Part shown: positions 53,691 through 64,000 of the stretch, one piece after another
How positions within the stretch are numbered: position 1 is the first letter of the stretch
Layout: every line of letters starts with the position of its first letter
Source of the DNA: Branchipolynoe longqiensis
Taxonomy: Eukaryota > Annelida > Polychaeta > Phyllodocida > Polynoidae
Length of the DNA stretch: 64,000 bases
Assembly: GCA_030323885.1 (NCBI GenBank)
Contig: CM059199.1
Coordinates: 37,456,590-37,520,589 of the forward strand
Reading direction: 5' to 3'
Notes under the pieces: generated by a model
Databases searched by the model: none
What the model was told of the DNA's origin: nothing
Seen by the model: the letters and a program-made list of their open reading frames with translations, nothing else
Program-made: the position numbers and the translations under genes

Positions 53691-54475
53691 ACACAAATAT
53701 ATATATATGTATAATACATAATAATGCTTTTGTAAACAAATGAAAATATGTGTACATATGATGCATAATATTAATAATGATGCTTGCATAAACAATCGAA
53801 TATATATGCATATATATGACACATAATAATTATGCAATTATAAAATAATCGAGTATACCGCATATGTCCGAATAGAAGCATGCTACCCAATAGAAGCACA
53901 CACTCCATTTCAAGATTGAAAGCACGTACAAATTCACGATCATATTCAGATTGAATGCACATAAAATAAGATAATCCCACTTTATTTCAGAGGCACAACA
54001 AAAACAAATCCATGAAATTCTTTAACTTTGAATAGATGCACATCCATGTGTCTGTACTTGCGCAGTGTGTGTATATTGGGACATATACGGTATGTCCATA
54101 TGACACATAATAATTATGCAAATATAAACAATCGGAAGGCTGTACGACTATTATCCTCATTGAATAAGAGAGCATTATTGTATTAACCTGCTGTACCAAT
54201 ACGCGAATATAAAGAGAGTAGTTATATACATAACTGTAAATAACTGCTATATTTTATATGTACTATATATGAATTATATATAAATCTGCAAATGCACTGT
54301 CTGGCGGAGAAATCGGTCCACACAATATATCACAGGAAGAAAAAAAAATCTAGACACTAAGGAGGGCAGGGCTTGACCCGTAACGCCCCCCCCAACCCCC
54401 CAACCCCACAGACACGCACCAACTACCCCCTACAAACGCGCAAAAGAACCATCACTCCCATCGCTCCCTCTGCCC

Positions 54476-54478
<3 letters not shown>
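53691..54478. repeat. AT-rich sequence with diverged repeats
   Basis: 'catatgacacataataatta' recurs at about 53813 and 54100, and 'ataataatgatgcttgcata' near 53770, suggesting an old tandem duplication of about 285 bp. No gene recognised. Confidence 0.5.
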
Positions 54479-54542
<64 letters not shown>

Positions 54543-54551
54543 ACGCGCGCG
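54479..54551. repeat. (AC)n then (GC)n
   Basis: About 29 AC repeats followed by 'acacgcgcgcgcg'. Confidence 0.95.
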
Positions 54552-54633
54552 CGATAACCGAATGATACCGCAACCCTTCCATAGTTTACTACTTACTCAC
54601 AGCCCTACCCCCATTATCGCCCATAGCAGAATG

Positions 54634-55137
54634 CCGGTGTGGCGTGCTCAGCCGTGTACCGTGCTCAGCCATGTGCATAGACTCAAACTCAAGGCATTGT
54701 CAATGGGTGTGAGTCACTAACCCTATAAATTTAATATAATGTTTTTGGTAAAGATTTTTCTATATGTGTACCAAGCGATTTGTTTCTAGGTGGTGTGGTT
54801 TTAGAGATATTTCACTTTTCCTGGATTTTCTGTATGAAGATTGCTCACCACCATTGACAATGCCTTGAGTTTGACGGTATGCGCAGTGCAAAACATTAGT
54901 TTTAATCAAAATTAATAGAAATCAAGAACCCTAACCTTATAAATTTAATATAATCTTTTGGTGAAGATGTTTTCTATATGTGTACCAAGCGATTTGTTAA
55001 TAGGTGGTGTGGTTTTAGAGATATTTCACTTGTTCTGTATTTTCTGTATGAAGATTACTCACGACCATTGACAATGCCTTGAGTTTGAGTCTAATCACAC
55101 GGCTGAGCACGGTACATGGCTAAGCACGCCACACCGG
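54634..55137. mobile_element. M2 TIR element, second copy, 504 bp
   Basis: Same ends (ccggtgtggcgtgctcagcc and complement) and same two internal units as 12792-13295, and the same length. Confidence 0.87.
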
Positions 55138-55156
55138 ACTCATAACCACATGCATA

Positions 55157-55743
55157 GACTACATCGCGGTTCCAGCGGCGCGGTGCATTGTGGGATGCGT
55201 CAGAGCAAAACCACCCCCCCAAAAGCACATGGCACATGCTAATACACTGGGTGCAGCTATGAAATGTGCTAGTTTCAGCTCATCTCAGATCTTGTTTGAA
55301 ACATAGAATACTAACTAAAAAAATATATATAATAAATTAAGATATTAATCTTTTATCCAGCATTGCATTTACATCAATATAATCAGCACATCTTAGCATG
55401 TGCATTTAGATTTAGAAAGATCTAGGCACTCAGACTAGTGTTAGAGCCATAGCCAGAGTACTCAATGCATTGTCAATGGCAGTGAGTAATCTCCATAGAG
55501 AAAAAGTAAAATATTGATAAAACCACACAACCTAGGCACAAACCGCTTGGAACATATATAGAAAACATGGTTAACAAAAGGATTATATTAAATTGATAAG
55601 GTTAGGGTTTTGGATTTCTATTAATTTTGAATAAAACTGATGTTTTTCAATGCGCGTATCAGCGAACTCAATGGCCATACGCCTTTGCTTTGCTCCCAAG
55701 GCCGTTTTCAGCGCATGCGCAGTCGGAACCGTGATGTAGTCTA
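55157..55743. mobile_element. M2-related composite TIR element
   Basis: The ends agactacatcgcggttcc (55157) and ggaaccgtgatgtagtct (to about 55743) are inverted. Part of the interior (55465-55650) is an M2 unit in reverse orientation ('cattgtcaatggcagtgagt'). It contains GCGCATGCGC near the right end. It sits only 20 bp from the M2 copy. Confidence 0.7.
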
Positions 55744-55904
55744 TTGGTGTGGTTGGTGGTGGCGAGGAAGGAGGGAGGGGGGGAGGAAATAGTTTATTGA
55801 GTGAAATGATTCTTTATTTTTTCAGAGACGTGACACTGGGGTCCGTTGGATACGCAATTATAGTTTAAAGAATAATAGTCCCTTGCAATAGTTTGTGTTT
55901 CAGG

Positions 55905-56206
55905 ACATCCAGGCAACATCTAAGGTCATATCAGGATGGGCACCGTCTTGTGACAGTGCACACTCATGGCAAGCTTATAGTGCTGCCCCACTGGGAGACA
56001 AGGCTGCCAGCATCATCCCATTTCGTCAGATGATCCCGATTATGAGTTAACCAGTCCTTGCTATATCCTAACAATGCTGAGTGGCAGGCTAGGTAGCGAT
56101 AAGTATCAATTTTGTAAGTCATCAGTTTGACTCAGATGGGATTCAAATGCTTGACTTTTCGCAAAGGAAGCCAGGCGCTGTGACCAATTCAGCCACCGCG
56201 TACAGT
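55905..56206 (-). mobile_element. SINE S1 copy
   Basis: 'ccaggcaacatctaaggtca' to 'gccaccgcgtacagtcc'. Confidence 0.75.
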
Positions 56207-56354
56207 CCTCTTATCATAAATAAATAAATAATCTAGTACAGTCGTAATAGTAGGCCTACCACACAGAAATTACAATCAGCAATTGCAGCAATTTATTATA
56301 TTATATTTATAGCAGTTTTGCTGCGTGGACACTTGACGGTATCCAAGAAGTGGT

Positions 56355-56960
56355 TGTGGTGACTGGTTTATTTGTTGGTCTTTTACGTCCTAGCAACATC
56401 TAAGGCCATATCAGGATGGGTACCAGAAACCAGACCGCTGGCACCATGAGCCGATATCCCACACAGCCACGTTATCCTGATACTGTGATTCCTATCCTAG
56501 TAGGCTAATAGTTATGAGCGTCAGGCTAGGTAGCGACAAATATCAATTTTATAAGTCATTGGTTTGACTCTGCTGGGATGCGAGCAGTGGACTAATAGGT
56601 AGAGCGTGGGCCTCATGTGCAGAAGGTCAGGAGTTTGGTTCCCGGTCGAGTCAAACCAATGACTTACAAATTGATACTTGTCGCTTCCTAGCCTGACACT
56701 CAGCATTAATAGGATAGGGCAAGGACTGGTTAGCTCAGTGTCAGGATAATGTGACTGAGTGGGATATCAGGTCATGGTGCCGGCAGCCTGATTTCCTAGT
56801 GGGGCAGCACTATAAAGTTGACATGAGTGCACACAGTCACAAGTCGGTGCCCGTCCTGATATGACCTTAGATGTTGCTAGGACGTAAAACAACAAACAAA
56901 CAAATCCAACCTCCTGCATGGAAAGCCTGCGCTCTGCCGATTCAGCCACTCCGTCCGGTA
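56355..56960. mobile_element. S1 inside S1 (opposite strands)
   Basis: A minus-strand S1 (56355-56578 and 56904-56960) is interrupted in its tRNA-like head by a complete plus-strand S1 (about 56580-56903, ending gacgtaaaac and (aaac)n). Together they make a large inverted repeat. Confidence 0.82.
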
Positions 56961-57347
56961 GGTGGAGACTGGTGAGGAGTGTTGGGAGGGCGCGTGCTTG
57001 GTGAATTGTTGGTAGACCTGGACTATGGACCCACAGTCCCTTCAATTAATATAGTTAATCTCGGTATTAATCATGCGGCCGTGTCACACTACAGCCATCT
57101 ATTACCGATAACCCATACAGACAGCATCGACAGAAAAATTGCATTTCCGGGTCAAGCATCGAGATTTTAAAATTGTGTTGTGTGTGTAGTAATATTGTGG
57201 GTAGCAGTTTCACTCCACGAGAAACAGTGTGCAGGTAATTAATTGATGATGGAAAAAGCGTCCCAATGGAAGTTAAAAAAAATTTTTTTTCAAAAATTAA
57301 AGTAAAGGGGTGCGGCGACAACAAAAATGGGAGAGGAGTTCGTTTTT

Positions 57348-57690
57348 TTTAATTTGTTGGAGGCTTATGTCCTGGTAACATTAAAGGTCATATCAGGAGG
57401 GTAACGATTTGTGACAGTGCACAGTGATGGCCACTTTATTTGATATTATAGTTATGCCCCATTTGGAGACCAGGCCGCCGGCACCATGACCCAATTTCCC
57501 ATTCGGTCACATTATCCTGATACCGAGCTAACCAGTATTTTCCTTATCCCAGTAATGCTGAGCGCCAGGCTAGGTAACAACCAGTATCAATTATATAAGT
57601 CATTAGTCTGACTCAACAGGTTTTCGAACTCCTGATCTTCCACACAGGAAGTCTGCGCTCTACCAATTCAGCCACCGCATCCGGTTGGAG
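57348..57690 (-). mobile_element. SINE S1 copy
   Basis: 'ggaggcttatgtcctggtaa' to 'gccaccgcatccggttgg'; small insertion near 57440. Confidence 0.75.
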
Positions 57691-57729
57691 AAGTTTGAAG
57701 GATGGTTTTAGCAACACCATTTCATCTAG

Positions 57730-58142
57730 ATAAAGGATTCACCCGGTACTCGCAGTACACGGGTGAAGACCAGCCTTATATAAAAACGGTCGAAAAATCG
57801 GGATAATTAACTGAGTCTTTATGAGAGCATAATTTCACAATCTAAGAAGCAACATTTAATCTTTGTATATGTCTTCATATTTACCCGCTACCTTTGAGTT
57901 GAAAAATATAATAAAATATCTAGTTTAATAAGATTTAAAAGTGAAATCGACGGCATTCTAGTGCCACCATCTATTCTTTTTGCATTCTCTCCCATTTCAC
58001 CAAATCTGTGCCAATATATGTAGCCATTTCATCATGGAACCACAGTTTCTACTTCATATTCAATACTAAAGCTATTTTTGCCCGTATTTAGACTACGTTG
58101 TCATTCACCCGTGTACTACAAGTACAGGGTGAATCTTTTATC
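57730..58142. mobile_element. D-family TIR element, copy 2
   Basis: The ends gataaaggattcacccgg and complement gggtgaatcttttatc are flanked by TA on both sides. Confidence 0.87.
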
Positions 58143-58262
58143 TACATTTCATCCATCATCCAGGCAGCACAAGAATCCCGGGCAGTGGGGGTAGGGGCTC
58201 GCTTGGTACCCAGCTAAAAATTTCAGAAGATATTTATGGACACCTGCATCACTTTTGAAGTT

Positions 58263-58440
58263 CACTAAAACCTCTCTAAATCGACCGACCTTGGGACCGA
58301 CTTTAAGTGGTCCAGTTAGGGAAGTGATCGATTTAGGGAGTTAGAATATAGTTACAATGATATTGTTGGGACGCAAATAAAGCGATCGATATAGGGGAGT
58401 GGTCGATCTGTGGAGGTGGTCGGTTAGACAGGTTTTACTG
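58263..58440. mobile_element. Q-family MITE
   Basis: The ends cactaaaacctctctaaa and complement agacaggttttactg; interior as at 39364-39546. Confidence 0.8.
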
Positions 58441-58559
58441 CACACAACGCCCACGCCTGAGCAGACTAGATATGCAGACTTCATAGTGATGTCACTAGCT
58501 TCAATATACCCACATAGTGAACTATATTCCGTCAGGCGGTATTTGCATTTCACAAGTTA

Positions 58560-59165
58560 TGACGAGCTTCGAATCCTGGCCAAGTCAAACCAATGACTTA
58601 CATAATGTATACTTGTCGCTACATAGCCTAGAACTTGACATTAGTTTGTTTTGCTTGTTGTTGTTTTACATGCTAGCAACATCTAAGGTCATATCAGGAT
58701 GGGCACCGACTTGTGACAGTGCACACTCATGGTGACTTTATAGTGCTGCCCCACTGGGAAACCAGGCCACCAGCACCCTGACCTGATATCCCACTCAGTC
58801 ACATTATCCTGACACTGAGCCAACCAGTCCTTGCCCTAATCTAATAATGCGGAGCTCCAGGCTAGGAAGTGACAAGTATACATTTTTAAGTCATTGGTTT
58901 AACTTGACCAGGATTCGAACCCACACACTCATGGGTTCGGATCACCCGATCTCCCAAAACAGGAGACGGACGCTCTACTCATTCGGCCTTCCTGTCTGGT
59001 CATTGACATTAGTAGAATAGGGAATGAACTGATTAGCTCTGTATCAGGATTATGTGACTGAATTGGATATCGGGTCATGGTGCTGGTGGCTGGGTTTCCC
59101 TATGGGTCAGCACTATAAAATCGCCATGCTTGCAAACTGTCACAAGTCGATACCCGTCCTGATGA
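58560..59165. mobile_element. S1 inside S1 with 11-bp duplication
   Basis: A plus-strand S1 (58560-58645 and 59003-59165) is split by a complete minus-strand S1 (58646-59002). The word ttgacattagt occurs at both edges (58635-58645, 59003-59013), a perfect target-site duplication. Confidence 0.9.
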
Positions 59166-60008
59166 AACATAATTTTCTAAAAACTGACAAACTTAACTGC
59201 ACTTGATCCTATATCTCCAACTTAGATATGATGCATTAACTAATGATTGGAAACACCTTTAGACATAATAATCACTGAATTTATCATGCCATCCCCTTGA
59301 ACATATATTTTGAGAAAGCCATTAAAGCTGCATAGTCTGTTGAAAAATCAAATTTTCAAAACCAAACCAATTATCTAGATTTGATTTTACACATCTAACT
59401 TAGATACTGATGCACTTATTAAGCATTTCTTTCTGCGTAGAAGGCAATACTGAGTCAATTTAACAGAACCTGTTACTGCAGAAGTCTATGGTTGTGGCAA
59501 GCTTGCCAAAACTAATTTTCCATGTTTGCACTCAAAATATCCAAAAAGTTAACCATTTAAAATAAAAGTAACTTTGAACTAATATAAAGTAGATACTAGT
59601 GATCGATCTTAGTAATATATTTATCTCAGAAAAAATACAGAAATTCAAAACCATCTGACTATGCAACTCTAAGCAGGGATACCACTAACCAATTAGGTCA
59701 ATCTCAAGACCTCATTAGCCTTGCCCTCATTGTAAGTACCATGTGTAGCTTATTCAGGTTCCCCGATTAGTAGGTCAGCATATTACGTGGCTATCGCGAG
59801 ATGGGAATCTGGGTCGTACCTACAGGAGCTTTGGCAAGCCTGTCAAAATTATTTTGGATGCTTTCAGTTCAAATTGCTCCAAAGTTAGCAAGTTTTCTCA
59901 TTAAAGGTACTGCAGACTGATGAATAGTAGATCATAATGATCAATCTGGTATATTCATCTAAAAGAAATGAGACAAAAATCCAAAAGTGATCGGATTATG
60001 CAAAACCC
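59155..60008. mobile_element. M1 copies, one complete inside or beside an older one
   Basis: Complete M1 at 59322-59678 (gctgcatagtctgttg / catctgactatgcaac). Diverged M1 pieces flank it at 59159-59235 and 59820-60008 (end 'gatcggattatgcaa'), as if the younger copy had landed in an older one. An (aaac)n run follows at 60014-60050. Confidence 0.65.
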
Positions 60009-60229
60009 CTTCAAACAAACAAACAAACAAACAAACAAACAAACAAACAGCAGTGGCATTGCCGATTAGATATTGAAGTTGAATAGTCTGATGCTTTTAG
60101 TAGTAGTAGTTATAGTAAAATTAAATTTAAATCACCCAACCCCAACCCGCGCTCATACCCCTTGCTGACTTGTTGTAGTATAAAAGTCAAATGTTGACTG
60201 AGTTGCCGGTATGCAGGTATTGCAGGTAT

Positions 60230-60560
60230 AGCAATACCTCAGGGAGTTTGACGCCCCTGCCTTGCAGAGTTGTAAACCACTGCCTTGTGGTACAGGTTCT
60301 TTACAGAACCGAAGGCTAAGGGAGCAAACCCTAAACAGAAAACCATGTCACTGTGGCAGCATTAAGGGCGGTTGATGTATGGAACTCCCAACATCTCCCA
60401 ACAAGGCACTGCAGGGACAAATAGTTTTGCGCCTGTCTTGTGTTCTTGCCAGTGTGAAACCTCTATATGCTCCCCGGGAGAGTGCCACTGGTAACTTGCA
60501 AAAGCCAGTGGCACTTTAACACTTTTGCAGACAGCTTTCATGATGATGATGATGATGATG
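60230..60560 (+). mobile_element. Probable LINE-derived fragment with (atg)n tail
   Basis: Shares 'aaggctaagggagcaaaccc' / 'taaacagaaaacc' loosely with 14263-14680 and ends in (atgatg)n at 60540-60560. Type inferred. Confidence 0.4.
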
Positions 60561-62058
60561 GCCAGCGTAGCATAGGCTCACTGAGAGGTATGCCACCAGC
60601 TTTATACGAGGGGAGGGGAGGGGTAGGGAGGGATGGGGGCTGTGGATTTTTACTTGAACAACTCAGCAAATAAGCACCATCAGACCAAGCCTCACTATCG
60701 TCACAGGCAAGAGTTCGATTTTTCTCCAAAGTCGGTCTGTGAAAGGGAAGTGCCGTTGCCAAAGACAGTTTCTGTCAGAAAAGAAAAGTTGCACAAATCG
60801 TGGTGCATACAAATTTGATGCAATGCGATGTGTTTTAGCTTAAACAACTTAGCAAAGTCGACCAGTCCCCAAATTGTTGAAAAAGAAGCACCTTTGCCAA
60901 GGACAGTTTCTGTCAGAAAAGAAAAGTTGCAAAAATAGTGATGCATACAAATTTGAAGCGATGCGATGCGAAGCATTGCTAAATCATCTTGTTTGGTATC
61001 TTTTTAAGAACTTGAGGGGCCTTATTCATGAAGAACAACATTTCCTTCACACTATGTAGTGCCATCGTTAATGTTGTGGAATATATCGTAGTACGTCCAG
61101 GTGGCAGCACTTTTGCACTGGTGCATTGCTGTTACATCATTTTCAAAATTAATAGAAATACGGAAGTTACATAATCTCTAATTAAGCAATCAGGAGAAAT
61201 ATAAATCATATTTACTGGGTTGACTGGGTTAGTATGGAACAGGAAGTAGAATGCCTACCTCCAGTATCAAATGGGTACTTATATCGGCACAGAGTTGGTG
61301 AAATGGGGGAGAATGCAAAAAAACAAGATGGCGGCCATAGAACGCCATCGATTTCACTTTTAAATCTTATTAAACTAGATGTTTTATTATATTTGTCAAC
61401 TCAAAGGTAGCGGGGAAATATGAATATATATATAAAGAATAAGTGTTGCTTCTTAGATTGTGAACTTAAGCTCTCATTTCATTTCCCTGTATTTTCGACC
61501 GCTTTTATATGGGCTGGTATTCACCGGTGTACTGCGAGTACAGGGTGAATCCTTTATCTAGCTTTGTCCATGATCACAGCACATGGTAGACTACTTACAT
61601 ATAAATCAAATTCTAACACAATTTCCACAGTCGGTCAGTGCGCTAATACTGTCTTTAGAAAATGGAGTAGAAGGCTTCTAATGTTTGCGTTTTGCTTCAT
61701 AATCCAGATCTGAAGATAATTGAATCGAAGTTCAGCTTGCTAAAAACGTTGATACATGTAGATGAGCGTATTAAATTGAATAAATTTGTTGTTAAGATTC
61801 AAGGGGCCCTGACTACGGCCTGAGCAGCTGTCGGTTGCTACAAATATTGTCATTCAAATCGGTGTTGAAAAACAGGGTTGAAGGGGTCTAATGTTTTCGT
61901 TTTTGCTTCCTAATCAACATTTGAAGATAATTAAATTGTAGGTCTGCTTGAAGAATACGTAGATAATCAACAATGCACCAATTTAAGTTATTTATTTTGT
62001 TAAGAACTTGAGGGGCCGCTGTGGCCAGATGGTGGACAGTGGGATGGTCACCCGGTGA
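60561..62058. repeat. Duplicated unassigned DNA with a D element
   Basis: Direct duplications: 'gacagtttctgtcagaaaag' at 60764 and 60901 (period about 137 bp), and 'tctaatgttt...cgttt' blocks at 61676 and 61888 (about 210 bp apart). The word 'ttaagaacttgaggggcc' recurs at about 61003 and 61999. A D element lacking its left end lies at about 61205-61558, flanked by TA on the right. No gene recognised. Confidence 0.55.
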
Positions 62059-62533
62059 CCGGTGTGGCGGTTTCAGCGTGTTCCCGTGCTCAGACGTGTA
62101 CCTCGCTTCTGCGCATGCGTCAGAATCTAATAAGCATGGCCGTAATCGATTAACACTACCCGGGCGACTCGGGTCATCCCAGTCATCAGAATTTCAAATA
62201 GAACACGGCGAGTGGAGTCGACAAATACACATGCCGTGTGCAAAAAAAGAATAACTTAGATTAATTAAATGGAAATATAGGTAAACTAGGCCATCATAAA
62301 ATACTTTAAATCCTATTTTGCTGTATTTTTTATCAGTTATTATTAAAAAAAAAAAATAAAAAATTGTCCACCCGAGCACGGAGAAGCGTATTCGATTATT
62401 CGACCCGAGTTTGTAGGATGTGCGCATGCGCCAATAAGTGTCTCGGGTGATCCGAGTTGATGCGAAATCCGTGCATGCGCAGAAGCAACGGGACACGGCT
62501 GAGCACGGGAACAAGCTGAAACCGCCACACCGG
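62059..62533. mobile_element. M2-related TIR element, 475 bp, with NRF1-like words
   Basis: The ends ccggtgtggcggtttcagc and complement gctgaaaccgccacaccgg. TGCGCATGCG-type words occur near 62107, 62417 and 62470. Interior otherwise AT-rich, with an A run at 62343-62362. Confidence 0.85.
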
Positions 62534-62817
62534 TGCACGTAGACACAACCGGTAGTAGCCTCGAGTTAGTCGCAACTATGCGGCACAGGGTATATTACTA
62601 CTCAGTCTAAACTACATGTATGTGTTCTCAGTGTTTAAATGAACAGCAACAGTAAAACACCCCAAAAGTAGTTCAAAATTAATTTAGCATAATTATTTCC
62701 AAAGTGAACTCTTTAGAAGGAAGGTTATTTCAGACTTCAGGTTTCAGGTTATTTTATGGTTTGCTGAATCTTTGACTACTGTTTTCATTCTTGGGGGTTG
62801 ACAGTTTTAATAAAGTG

Positions 62818-63152
62818 GTTTGTTTATCTGTTGCTGTTTTACGTCATAGCAACATCTAAGGCCATACCAGGACGGGTACTGATTTGTGACAGTGCGCACT
62901 GATGCCAACTTTATAGTGCTGCCCTACAGGGAGACCAGGCTGTCGGCAGCATGACCCGATATCCCACACAGTCACATTATCTTGATATTGTGCTAATCCA
63001 TCCTTATCCTATCCTATTAATGCTGAGCGCCAGGCTAGGTAGCGACAAGTATAAATTTTATATGTCATTGGTTTGACTCGGCTGGGATTCGAACTCCCGA
63101 CCTCCTGCATGGGAATCCCACTCTCTACCTATTCGGTCACCTCGTCTGATAC
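62818..63152 (-). mobile_element. SINE S1 copy
   Basis: 'ctgttttacgtcatagcaac' to 'attcggtcacctcgtctg'. Confidence 0.8.
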
Positions 63153-63504
63153 ACATACATGGAACAAGTCTGCCAAACACACAGCATGTCCCTTGTCCAG
63201 GATATGGGTCACTCACATCACTCGTGCACAGCTCGAACCCACCTGTCTGCCGTCACGGGGTGAGTCTCCTAACTATTAGACTTAGCTCCCATGTGCAATC
63301 AACCTACGCACGCCTACCTAGGGTTCCTTGTCTGTGAGATCCATGTTGTCTACTACAGTATCGTTATATTAATATTATTCTGGATGTAGTGTCATGAGGA
63401 AGAATCCAAGACAGGGAAATTCAATTGTGGGCCATTTGTCTGAATCAGGAAAGATGCACTTCATAAAAGATGGTTCTTTTTGAGTTGGTGCGGAACAGCT
63501 GTGG
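63153..63504. other. Unassigned; another tRNA-like head
   Basis: On the minus strand 63290-63225 reads as a tRNA-like head ('tctaatagttaggagactc', B-box 'ggttcgagct'), probably a further SINE. The rest is unassigned. Confidence 0.45.
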
Positions 63505-63992
63505 ACAGCACCGGAAGCACCACCACCGACCAGCACCACCACCACCACAACTGCCACCACATTCACCACCACCACCCAGCAACACTACTATCACCTCGAC
63601 CACCACCACTACCACCACCACCACCACCCACCAGCAACATCAACACCACCACCCACCAATAACACCACCACCACCACCCACCAGAAACACCACCTCCACC
63701 TCCATCACAACCCATCAGCAACATCAACACCACCACCACCACCCCTTTAACCACCACCCACCAATAACACCAACACCACCACCACCCACCAGAAACACCA
63801 ACTCCCACCTCCATCACAACCCACCAGCAACATCAACACCACCACCACCATCACTACTACAACCACCCCTTCAACCATCACAACCATCACCACCCACCAG
63901 TAACAACACCACCACCACCACCACCACCAAGAACAACCACCATCACCGCCACTACCTCCACCACCACCACCCTCCAGCACCATCACCACCTT
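63505..63992. repeat. (CAC)n/(CCA)n trinucleotide minisatellite
   Basis: Degenerate caccaccaccaccacc with higher-order units 'cccaccagcaacatcaacac'. Frames encoding H/T or G/V/W runs are artefacts. Confidence 0.95.
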
Positions 63993-64000
63993 ACCATACT

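Noticed and set aside
53246..53743. Long frames rich in Tyr/Ile/His/Thr on both strands
   Set aside because: They are translations of the (ATGT)n microsatellite in every frame.
60955..60978. Similarity of 'atgcgaagcatt' to the B1/A2 palindrome of copy 1
   Set aside because: Only about 12 bases match, inside a local duplication, with no other retroelement sequence nearby.

Overview
The window is eukaryotic nuclear DNA, most likely from a marine mollusc or another lophotrochozoan. The reasons are spliced exons, intron-rich AT-biased DNA, very dense SINEs and MITEs, long microsatellites, and a repeat ending in 'gtcgttaaataaaacaag' that is common in mollusc genomes. The clade is inferred, not proven. 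There is one assembly gap (N, 5155-5654). Most long open frames in the window lie in simple repeats or transposons and are not genes.

Host gene content is small. Three exons on the minus strand (9479-9686, 10755-10827, 12565-12618) join in consistent phase and encode an acidic linker plus a conserved helical block of a TIMELESS/timeout-family protein (replication-fork protection, clock-related). A fourth, weaker candidate exon lies at 19231-19286. The introns are packed with SINEs and MITEs. Two short CpG-rich segments look like promoters: 39105-39240 (BANP, YY1 and ETS words) and 35560-35680 (NRF1 word). No first exon can be tied to either.

The most striking mobile DNA is a pair of tyrosine-recombinase retrotransposons of the DIRS order. 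Copy 1 (5655-9242, +) is GC-rich and has an RT-RNase H frame, an overlapping tyrosine recombinase frame, and split direct repeats B1-A2-B2. Its 5' part lies in the gap. Copy 2 (about 41321-45058, +) has a zinc-finger gag-like frame, a broken RT-RNase H and an intact recombinase frame. Both lack a methyltransferase, so they are Ngaro-like in layout.

The rest is layered repeat sequence. It includes about 35 copies or fragments of one tRNA-headed SINE (called S1 here), other SINEs (V, T, W, G), and several terminal-inverted-repeat families: M1 with GTTGCATAGTCCGATG ends, M2 with CCGGTGTGG ends, P with GTCACAC ends and TWA target duplications, D with GATTCACCC ends, and Q with CAGTAAAACC pogo-like ends. 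There is also a LINE 3' end, and large minisatellite or microsatellite tracts at 10.0, 15-17, 21-22.8, 24, 29, 32.6-36.7, 48-50, 51.4-51.9, 53.3 and 63.5-64 kb. Many insertions are nested with readable target-site duplications, so an order of events can be reconstructed.
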